A DNA stretch of 64,000 bases, from assembly GCA_963705525.1 (NCBI GenBank), contig CAVPJW010000004.1:1-64000 (forward strand), given 5' to 3'. The DNA is from CAVPJW01 sp963705525 (GTDB lineage: Bacteria > Acidobacteriota > Vicinamibacteria > Vicinamibacterales > CAVPJW01). Of this stretch, positions 57,807 to 64,000 are shown in pieces. The translations under genes were made by a program, and so were the position numbers. Position 1 is the stretch's first letter. The number at the start of each line of letters is the position of its first letter. The notes under the pieces are model-generated. The model was not told where the DNA came from, did not search any database, and was given only the letters and a program-made list of their open reading frames with translations.

Positions 57807-59404
57807 TGCGCGCACGAACGAGACTGATCGCGAGCCTGGCAGCCGTGGGCGCCGAAGCCACGCTGCTCGCCCAGGTGCCGTACTCGCGGATCGCGTCGGC
57901 CGCTCGTGAACCAGCCTCATGGCTCACCTACTCCGGCACCTACGACGGCCGGCGCTTCTCTCCGCTGGCCGAGATCACGCCCGCGAACGTGACGCGCTTG
58001 CGGCCGGCGTGGGTCTACCAGATGCAGGCGCCCGGCCAGGTCGAGACGACGCCGCTCGTGGTGGACGAAGTCATGTACGTGACCGAGTCGCGCAGTCAGG
58101 TGGCTGCGCTCGATGTGCACACCGGGCGCACGCTGTGGCGGTACGATCCGCAGGTCCCGAAGGAGGTGCGCACCATCGGCTATTCCCCGGTCAACCGCGG
58201 CGTCGCGCTGCTGAACGATCGCGTGTACGTGGGCACGCTGGACGCGAGACTGGTGGCGCTCGATGCCGCGTCGGGCGTCGTGCGCTGGGATGTGCAGGTG
58301 GCCGACAACGCGCTGGCCTACGGCATCACGTCGGCACCGCTGGCCGTGGACGGGAAGATTGTGATCGGTGTGAGCGGGGGTGAAGCGGGCATCCGCGGAT
58401 TTCTCGACGCCTACGACGCGACGACCGGCGCGCGCGTGTGGCGCTTCCACACGGTGCCGGCTCCCGGCGAGCCGGGACACGACACCTGGAGCGGTGACAG
58501 TTGGAAGACGGGTGGTGCGCCGACCTGGTTGAGCGGCAGTTACGATCCGGAGCTGAACCTGCTGTATTGGGGCGTCGGCAACCCGGCGCCAGACTGGAAC
58601 GGTGACAATCGACTCGGCGACAACTTGTTCAGCTCGTCGCTGATCGGCCTGGACGTGCGGACGGGCACGCTCCGGTGGCATTTTCAGTTCACGCCGCACG
58701 ACACGCACGACTGGGATGCGAACCAGATTCCGGTGCTCGTGGACGCGGAGATCGGCGGGCGGCCGCGCAAGCTGGTGGTCACGGCGAATCGCAACGGCTT
58801 CTACTACGTCCTGGATCGGACGTCCGGAGAATTTCTGAACGGCCGTGCGTACGCCAAACAGACGTGGGCGAGCGGACTCGATGCACGAGGACGACCGATG
58901 GTGATTCCTGGCACCGAGCCGTCGGAAAAGGGCACGCTCGTCTGGCCGAGCCTGCAGGGCGCCACCAACTGGTTCAGCCCCTCGTACGACGCGGGGAGGC
59001 GGCTGATCTTCATTCCCGTTCGCGAGATGGCGTCGCGGTACTTCAAGGCCGACGCCGACTACGAACCTGGCGCACCATTCATGGCCGGCGGTGAAGTCAT
59101 CGAATCGCCCGGCGAAGCCTACGGTGCAGTGCGCGCGCTCGACGTGCTCTCGGGGGAACAGCGCTGGGAGCATCGGCTGCTCTCGCCACTCTGGGCCGGC
59201 GTCATGGCCACTGCGGGTGGTCTGGTGTTCGGGAGCACGAACGAGGGCAACGTCTTCGCGCTGGATGCCGAGAGCGGCCGGCCTCTCTGGGATTTTCAGA
59301 CCGGCGGCCCGTGCGTGGCCAATCCTGTGTCATTCGAGATCGACGGGCGCCAGCACGTCGCCACCGCCTGCGGCAGGGCGCTCTTCGTGTTCACGCTGCC
59401 GTGA
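57806..59404 (+). CDS. PQQ-dependent alcohol/sugar dehydrogenase (quinoprotein)
   Basis: A signal (LIASLAAVGAEATLLAQ) and eight propeller blades with tryptophan-docking motifs: GRRFSPLAEITPANVTRLRPAW, ALDVHTGRTLWRYDP, ALDAASGVVRWDVQV, and VFALDAESGRPLWDFQTG (parts quoted). PHDTHDWDANQIP carries the catalytic aspartate. The 532 residues fit methanol/ethanol-type dehydrogenases, which oxidise alcohols or sugars in the periplasm with PQQ and calcium or a lanthanide. I see no PQQ-synthesis genes in the window. The gene overlaps its cytochrome c gene by one base. Confidence 0.9.
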   Translation: MRARTRLIASLAAVGAEATLLAQVPYSRIASAAREPASWLTYSGTYDGRRFSPLAEITPANVTRLRPAWVYQMQAPGQVETTPLVVDEVMYVTESRSQVAALDVHTGRTLWRYDPQVPKEVRTIGYSPVNRGVALLNDRVYVGTLDARLVALDAASGVVRWDVQVADNALAYGITSAPLAVDGKIVIGVSGGEAGIRGFLDAYDATTGARVWRFHTVPAPGEPGHDTWSGDSWKTGGAPTWLSGSYDPELNLLYWGVGNPAPDWNGDNRLGDNLFSSSLIGLDVRTGTLRWHFQFTPHDTHDWDANQIPVLVDAEIGGRPRKLVVTANRNGFYYVLDRTSGEFLNGRAYAKQTWASGLDARGRPMVIPGTEPSEKGTLVWPSLQGATNWFSPSYDAGRRLIFIPVREMASRYFKADADYEPGAPFMAGGEVIESPGEAYGAVRALDVLSGEQRWEHRLLSPLWAGVMATAGGLVFGSTNEGNVFALDAESGRPLWDFQTGGPCVANPVSFEIDGRQHVATACGRALFVFTLP

Positions 59405-59590
59405 TCACTCCGAACCGTCGGCCCGACTGATGTCGGCGGATCGGTCGTCGCCATCGCGTGAGACACGCACGCGCCACGGGTTGCAGCAGACTTCGCAGTC
59501 CTGGATGAAGCTGCCGCGGACGTCCGGTTCGACGTAGAGCTCGACCTCTTCGCCGCAGTAAGGGCAGGTGACTTGGAATTGGTCGTCCAT
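59405..59590 (-). CDS. CPXCG-motif cysteine-rich protein
   Basis: A 61-residue protein: QFQVTCPYCGEEVELYVEPD with CPYCG, then FIQDCEVCCNPWRVRV with CEVC, forming a zinc-ribbon-like site. It belongs to the small CPXCG family, found in many proteobacteria and acidobacteria, of unknown function. Start MDDQF at 59590. It lies convergent to the PQQ dehydrogenase, directly after its stop. Confidence 0.9.
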   Translation of the reverse strand: MDDQFQVTCPYCGEEVELYVEPDVRGSFIQDCEVCCNPWRVRVSRDGDDRSADISRADGSE

Positions 59591-59630
59591 CACCCTCCAT
59601 TCTGCCACGCAACTTCTATCCCCAACGGTT

Positions 59631-60905
59631 CTAGGGACGCTCGACCAGGACCGCGTGCTTCTTCAGGATCTCGCGCAGCTGATCGTGCGGAATGGCATAG
59701 CGCCGCTGATAGTCGGCGCCGGTCATGGTCTCCGCGGCGACCATCGCGTTGACGATGGCCTCCTCGGTCGCGCGGACCGTGGCGAGAAACAGCGGATCGA
59801 TCGCGTCGGACTGAACCCGCTGAATGGCCGCAGGCGCGCCCGGCATACCTTGCGCGCTGTTGCCGGCGTCGGCGCCGGAATTGGCGGTCGAGAACGCAAT
59901 AAAGATGTCGCCCGATCCGTTGCCGTGGGTCGATCCCAATCGCCCCATGCCGAGGCTCACGCGCTTGACGACGCGCTTGAGTTGATCGGGTGTAAGAGGC
60001 GCGTTGGTCGCCACCACCACGATGATCGAACCCTGCTCCGGATCTTCCTGAAGCGGCGCGGCCGATGCCATCGGTGAATCGCACACCGGGATTGGCTCGC
60101 CGCTGAAGTTTCGCTGCGGCGGATCCAGCCGTTTCGCGACGCACGGCTCGGCCCCCTTGATTTCCCGCCCGACGGGAATGCCGGCGATGCGCGCCTCCGA
60201 GCGCGCTCCGTAGTTGCACTGCACCAACACACCGAGGGTCCACCCGCCCTGGTCGGCCGGTAGCGCCCGCGACGATGTCCCGGTCCCGCCCTTGAAACCG
60301 TTGCAGTTCATGCCGGTGCCGCCGCCGACGTTGCCTTCGGCGATCGGTCCGCCCTTGGCGGCGTCGAGTGCCTGCAGCGCGTGCTCCTTCTTGACGTGCT
60401 GGCCCTTCATATCGTTCAGCGTTCCGTCGCTCGTCTCCGCCACGACCGGATACCAGAATGGTCCGCTGGCGTTGCGCTTCACCATCCACTCGACGGCGGC
60501 GTCCCGAACCACGCCGACGCTCAGGGTATTGGTGATGAGGATGGGCGTCTCGAGGACGCCCGACTCGTCGACCCAATGTGTGCCCGTCATGTCGCCGTTG
60601 CCATTCCCGATCGCGAACGCGGCAAACACTCCGCCATGGGCATCCTTGCCGCGCGGGTGCACGGCGGTGACGCCCGTGCGGACGGGCCCCTGTCCGATGA
60701 TTCGCGGTCCTTCGCCTGCGATCAGCGTCGCGTAGCCGACCTCGACGCCGGCAACGTCGGTAATGGCGTTGTTCGGTCCAGGCGTCCCGTCGAACGGCAC
60801 GCCAAGATCCCGCGCCCGGGACTTGCTCTGGGTGCCGGCCGAGATGACGAAGAGGCCACTGAGAACGAATGGTGCGAGCATTCTGCAGAGTGTCATGTTG
60901 GTCAT
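59631..60905 (-). CDS. P1-family (DmpA-type) aminopeptidase, exported
   Basis: The protein (424 residues) has a signal (LAPFVLSGLFVISAGTQ), then the P1 start LGVPFDGTPGPNNAITDVAGVEVGY (part) and NGNGDMTG...WVDESG. The self-processing site is HGNGSGDIFIAFSTAN, cut before the serine that becomes the N-terminal nucleophile, as in DmpA. GGGTGMNCNGFKGGTGTSS is the conserved binding loop (part). It removes N-terminal residues, including D-amino acids or beta-peptides in relatives. Start at 60905 or the next ATG three codons later. Confidence 0.9.
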   Translation of the reverse strand: MTNMTLCRMLAPFVLSGLFVISAGTQSKSRARDLGVPFDGTPGPNNAITDVAGVEVGYATLIAGEGPRIIGQGPVRTGVTAVHPRGKDAHGGVFAAFAIGNGNGDMTGTHWVDESGVLETPILITNTLSVGVVRDAAVEWMVKRNASGPFWYPVVAETSDGTLNDMKGQHVKKEHALQALDAAKGGPIAEGNVGGGTGMNCNGFKGGTGTSSRALPADQGGWTLGVLVQCNYGARSEARIAGIPVGREIKGAEPCVAKRLDPPQRNFSGEPIPVCDSPMASAAPLQEDPEQGSIIVVVATNAPLTPDQLKRVVKRVSLGMGRLGSTHGNGSGDIFIAFSTANSGADAGNSAQGMPGAPAAIQRVQSDAIDPLFLATVRATEEAIVNAMVAAETMTGADYQRRYAIPHDQLREILKKHAVLVERP

Positions 60906-61097
60906 GCTCCAGTTCGGTGAGTCTATTACCGTTCCCCGAACACGTCGATCCCGATCATCAGATTGCGCTACACTCCAGCCGCCGTTCACCTTTTCTCTTG
61001 GGCGTCGTGTTGTTGCGGCGCGCTGGAAATGGGCCAAGACTCTCAAAAACGAGTTGACAGCAGTACAACATCGCCACCGGGGCGAAGGAGGATGCAA

Positions 61098-61301
61098 ATG
61101 TCAGTTGCCAAAGTGTCCGAGATCAGCGCGACCTCTCCGAAGAGCTTCGAGGATGCGATTCAGCAGGGCCTTACCCGGGCCGCCACGACGCTGCGAAATA
61201 TTCGGGCCGCGTGGATCAAGGAGCAGCACGTGCGCTGTGACAAGGGCCGCATCGCGGAGTATCAGGTGAACATGATGGTGACGTTCGTGCTCGATGACTA
61301 G
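61098..61301 (+). CDS. Dodecin, flavin-binding
   Basis: A 67-residue protein with the full dodecin pattern: KVSEISATSPKSFEDAIQQG, TLRNIRAAWIKEQHVRCDKG and IAEYQVNMMVTFVLDD (parts quoted). Tryptophan in AAWIKEQ is the flavin-sandwiching residue. Dodecins form hollow dodecamers that store riboflavin or FMN and limit photodamage. GGAGG lies 6 bases before the ATG. The gene stands alone. Confidence 0.95.
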   Translation: MSVAKVSEISATSPKSFEDAIQQGLTRAATTLRNIRAAWIKEQHVRCDKGRIAEYQVNMMVTFVLDD

Positions 61302-61497
61302 TGCAGAGCCTCGATACGCACAGCCCGGGGGGGCGCGGAAGTCGCCGTCCGCTACCCTTTTGCGCTCCCCAGCACTGTAAGCGAGCCCTCGCGCGCCCGG
61401 CCTGGGCTCGTGAGCATGTGTCTGAATGCTGGTCGAACCGATCGCGCGGCTCGATGCTGCCCTCTTAGTCGTCCACGTGGTCGCCAGCGATTTCCGG

Positions 61498-62241
61498 TCA
61501 GAACTTGATCCGCAGATCAGCCACGAGCGGCAGATGGTCCGACGCGATTAGCGTGCGACGCGTGCGCGGCAATTCAAGTTTCAGCACCTCCACCTTGGCG
61601 CCCTCATAGTAGATGTGATCCAGATGCAGAAGCGGGAAGATTCCCGGGTAGGTTCGGCGCCTCTTCAGGTGCGCGAACAGATCGATGCTGTGCAGGGATT
61701 GTGACAGCATCGTCGTAGCCAGTCCACGCGTCCATTCATTGAAGTCGCCAAGCACCACCTTGGGACCGAGGACGCGGCGGTCACGGACGATCGCGGCGAG
61801 ACGAACCGCCTGGTGACGACGCTCACGAAGCGACGTGCCCAGATGCACGTTGTAGAGGTGCACCGTGTGATCGCCGACGGCCAAATCGGCCCGCTGGCAA
61901 CAGCGAGGTTCTCGCGCGTTCCACGACAGATCATATTGGGAATGCTGCCTGATCGGCAGGCGGCTGAGCACGACGTTGCCGAAGAGGTGTCCCCGCAGAT
62001 GTCGCGCCGGCGCCATCGCCCAGCCCATGCCGAGCGCCGCGCCGAGCTCCTCGGCATGTCCGGGGCTGGTGGCGCTCGATCCCACGACCTCCTGCAGCGC
62101 GATCACGTCGGCATGGATGTCCTCGAGCACCGCGGCCGTTCTCGAGACGATGACTCGGCGATCGAGGCCCCGACAGCGGTGGATGTTGTAGGTGGCGATC
62201 CGGAGATCGATGTGGGCTTCACCCGGGCGGTCAGGCTTCAC
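61498..62241 (-). CDS. Endonuclease/exonuclease/phosphatase (EEP) family protein
   Basis: The EEP fold motifs are LRIATYNIHRCRGLDRRV, ADVIALQEVVG (catalytic glutamate), LYNVHLGTSLRERR, VVLGDFNEWT (aspartate/asparagine) and LIASDHLPLVADLRI (catalytic DH). The size (247 residues) fits enzymes cutting phosphodiesters, including DNA or phospholipid headgroups; relatives with this form are often near cardiolipin-synthase genes, not seen here. GTG at 62241 is the probable start. It overlaps the stop of the small membrane gene by 11 bases. Confidence 0.88.
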   Translation of the reverse strand: MKPDRPGEAHIDLRIATYNIHRCRGLDRRVIVSRTAAVLEDIHADVIALQEVVGSSATSPGHAEELGAALGMGWAMAPARHLRGHLFGNVVLSRLPIRQHSQYDLSWNAREPRCCQRADLAVGDHTVHLYNVHLGTSLRERRHQAVRLAAIVRDRRVLGPKVVLGDFNEWTRGLATTMLSQSLHSIDLFAHLKRRRTYPGIFPLLHLDHIYYEGAKVEVLKLELPRTRRTLIASDHLPLVADLRIKF

Positions 62242-62371
62242 TGTTGTCGCTCCAGGACCCAGGCAGGTTCGTACTCGTACATGACCGCCGGGTGAAGAAC
62301 ACGACAAGGACGAACCATGTCGCGAAGAGGAAGCCGGCGACGGTCAGCGCCAGGACGAGCCACGGAGTCAT
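62231..62371 (-). CDS. Small one-helix membrane protein, 46 aa
   Basis: MTPWLVLALTVAGFLFATW is a membrane segment, followed by VLVVFFTRRSCTS and a short polar tail. TATACT ends 8 bases before the ATG, with no ribosome binding site, so the mRNA could be leaderless. It overlaps the EEP gene start and is probably translated with it; a membrane tether for EEP is one possible role. Confidence 0.5.
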   Translation of the reverse strand: MTPWLVLALTVAGFLFATWFVLVVFFTRRSCTSTNLPGSWSDNSEA

Positions 62372-62547
62372 CGAACGGCAGTATAGCCTTGGCCAATCCC
62401 TGGCCGCCGGTGTGCGTCGCGGCAAGGCGCAGGAGGCGAGCTTATTACCGTTCCACCGGCAGGTCTGGCCGGACTCTGTGTCGCCGCGGTTGGTTTGACT
62501 CTCCAGGCCGCGACCACTAACATCCTCCGCCAGGAGAAACACCACAC

Positions 62548-64000
62548 GTGGACGGTCGAAGCGTTTCGCATTACAAGATTCTGGACAAGCTGGGCGGCGG
62601 CGGCATGGGCGTCGTATACCGCGCGGAAGACACGACACTTGGACGTACGGTCGCCTTGAAATTCCTTCCCGAAGAAACCGCCAACGACAAGCAGGCGCTG
62701 AACCGGTTCATGCGGGAAGCGCGCGCCGCCGCGGCGCTCAATCACCCCAACATCTGCACCATCCATGAGATCGGCGAGGATGACGGTCAGCCCTTCATCG
62801 TCATGGAGCTGATGGAAGGTCAGACGCTGAAGCACCTCATCGAGGGCGCGCCGCTCAAGCCGGACATGCTCCTCGATCTGGGCATTCAGATCGCGGGAGC
62901 GCTCGAAGCCGCGCACGCCAAAGGCATCACCCACCGCGATATCAAGCCCGCCAACATCTTCGTCACGAATTCCGGGCAGGCGAAGGTCCTCGACTTCGGC
63001 CTGGCGAAGGTGGCGCCGAAACGGCGCCGCGAGGCGGTGGCGGTGTCGAACGATGCCACGGCCCTTGGCCTTTCCGGCGATCACCTGACGAGCCCCGGCT
63101 CCGCGCTCGGCACGATCGCCTACATGTCGCCCGAGCAGGCGCGCGGCGAGCCGCTCGACCATCGGAGCGACATCTTCTCCTTTGGCGCCGTGCTGTACGA
63201 GATGGCCACCGGAAAGATTGCGTTCAGCGGGAACACGTCGGCGGTGGTTTTCGACGCGATTCTCCACGGCACACCTAAGTCGCCGGTGCGGATCAATCCC
63301 ACCCTGCCTCCGGAGCTGGAGCGCATCATCAGCAAGGCGCTAGAGAAGGATCCGGAGATGCGGTTTCAAACCGCCTCCGAAATGAAGACGGACCTGAAGC
63401 GGCTGAAGCGGGATCGCGACTCCGGATCGCGCGTGGCGGGCAAGGGCGCCGCCGCAGCGGGCGCCGAGGTCGCCGCGCCGGCGCCACAGGCGCAGAAGTC
63501 GGTTGCGGTCCTCTATTTCGAGAATCTCGGCGGCGGCAAGGAAGACGAGTATTTCCGCGACGGCATGAGCGAAGACATCATCACCGAGCTGTCAAAAATC
63601 TCGCAGCTTCGCGTCTTCCCGCGCTCCGAGATGCTGGCGTTCCGCGACAAGCCGGTGACGGCGCCCGAAGTCGGCCAGAAGCTCAACGCGCTCTTCGTGC
63701 TCGAAGGCAGCATTCGCCGCGCCGGAAATCGCCTGCGCATCACCACGCAGCTCGTCGAAAGCGCGACGCGACACTCGGTCTGGGCGGAGCGCTACGATCG
63801 CGAACTGGAGGACGTCTTCGTCATCCAGGACGAGATCGCCCGGAGCATCGCCCAGGCGCTCCGCATCACGCTCTCGCCGCAGGAAGAAAAGACCATCGCG
63901 CACAAGCCGACGGACAATCTGCAGGCCTACGACTACTACCTCCGCGGCCGCAACTACATGCGGCGCGAGAACCTCGACTTCGCGCTGCAGATGCTCGAGC
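62548..64000 (+). CDS. Serine/threonine protein kinase with TolB-N-like domain, cut by the window end
   Basis: Begins GTG at 62548 and stays open to the window edge (484 codons seen). The kinase has the P-loop KLGGGGMGVVY, lysine 38 (VALKFLP), H129-R130-D131 in HRDIKPAN, DFG at 149-151, and SPEQARG. From about residue 318 a FlgO/TolB-N-like domain follows (KSVAVLYFENLGGGKED, then SEDIITELSKISQLRV and WAERYDRELEDVF), then a probable TPR region beginning YDYYLRGRNYMRRENLDFAL. This kinase/TolB-N/TPR layout is abundant in acidobacteria. No membrane helix lies between the kinase and the second domain. AGGAG sits 11 bases upstream. Confidence 0.9.
   Translation, partial: MDGRSVSHYKILDKLGGGGMGVVYRAEDTTLGRTVALKFLPEETANDKQALNRFMREARAAAALNHPNICTIHEIGEDDGQPFIVMELMEGQTLKHLIEGAPLKPDMLLDLGIQIAGALEAAHAKGITHRDIKPANIFVTNSGQAKVLDFGLAKVAPKRRREAVAVSNDATALGLSGDHLTSPGSALGTIAYMSPEQARGEPLDHRSDIFSFGAVLYEMATGKIAFSGNTSAVVFDAILHGTPKSPVRINPTLPPELERIISKALEKDPEMRFQTASEMKTDLKRLKRDRDSGSRVAGKGAAAAGAEVAAPAPQAQKSVAVLYFENLGGGKEDEYFRDGMSEDIITELSKISQLRVFPRSEMLAFRDKPVTAPEVGQKLNALFVLEGSIRRAGNRLRITTQLVESATRHSVWAERYDRELEDVFVIQDEIARSIAQALRITLSPQEEKTIAHKPTDNLQAYDYYLRGRNYMRRENLDFALQMLE

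Overview
Organism and data quality. The window is high-GC bacterial DNA with dense genes on both strands, many exported proteins and few long operons. The gene content (Ser/Thr kinase with a TolB-N-like tail, DUF2252, DUF2950/DUF3300 pair, P1 peptidase, exported PQQ dehydrogenase with its own cytochrome c, winged-helix membrane regulator, TPR lipid/secretory proteins) is what I would expect of a soil Acidobacteriota of the Vicinamibacteria type; that assignment is inference. No rRNA, tRNA, CRISPR array, transposase or phage gene was seen. At least eleven genes are broken by small indels. In those that could be reconstructed the usual lesion is one extra C (or G) next to a G or C, so several apparent pseudogenes may be consensus errors of a long-read assembly.

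Layout. 0.5-6.7 kb: an indel-broken fusion of a voltage-sensor-like domain to a CorA-type cation transporter, a small ORF, an ARPP-1 (DUF6569) protein, a WYL regulator, then a lower-GC two-gene module (small HTH-like protein plus a TIR/deoxyribosyltransferase-like protein), then a structured leader with a SAM-I-like core in front of an unknown gene. 6.8-14.9 kb: GT39 glycosyltransferase, a 46-aa basic protein, class V aminotransferase, a decayed barrel protein, an L-serine dehydratase with a Tat-type signal, and a porin. 14.9-18.2 kb: a heavily indel-damaged and strangely compact sulfatase / HAD phosphatase / 2H-phosphoesterase block. 18.2-22.8 kb: DUF2252 lipoprotein, small exported proteins, YVTN propeller, membrane protein. 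22.8-28.8 kb: sugar cluster (6-phosphogluconate dehydrogenase, MGH1/GH63-like glycosidase, GH13 enzyme, SemiSWEET-like transporter). 28.8-31.6 kb: metal-type ABC ATPase and permease, and a divergent MarR/cupin pair with two operators. 31.8-41.5 kb: cytoplasmic DUF2252, tandem cupin, HAF protein, barrel protein, DUF2950/DUF3300, SulP transporter, porin. 41.8-47.2 kb: SnoaL protein, GT2 and phosphodiesterase, VapBC-like pair with a frameshifted toxin, M24 peptidase. 47.2-55.1 kb: membrane proteins, winged-helix membrane regulator, TPR protein, FkbM methyltransferase, PIG-L and GT2. 55.3-64 kb: Tat-exported M20 peptidase, cytochrome c/PQQ dehydrogenase operon, CPXCG protein, P1 peptidase, dodecin, EEP phosphatase, and a kinase cut by the window end.

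How parts work together. The clearest functional units are cytochrome c plus quinoprotein (periplasmic alcohol or sugar oxidation), the sugar cluster, the metal ABC pair, the MarR-controlled cupin, the GT2/PIG-L pair overlapping by ATGA (glycan synthesis and N-deacetylation), and DUF2950/DUF3300. The items most worth a second look are the voltage-sensor/CorA fusion, the exported serine dehydratase, the SAM-I-like leader with a shortened P2, and the small HTH plus TIR-like module.
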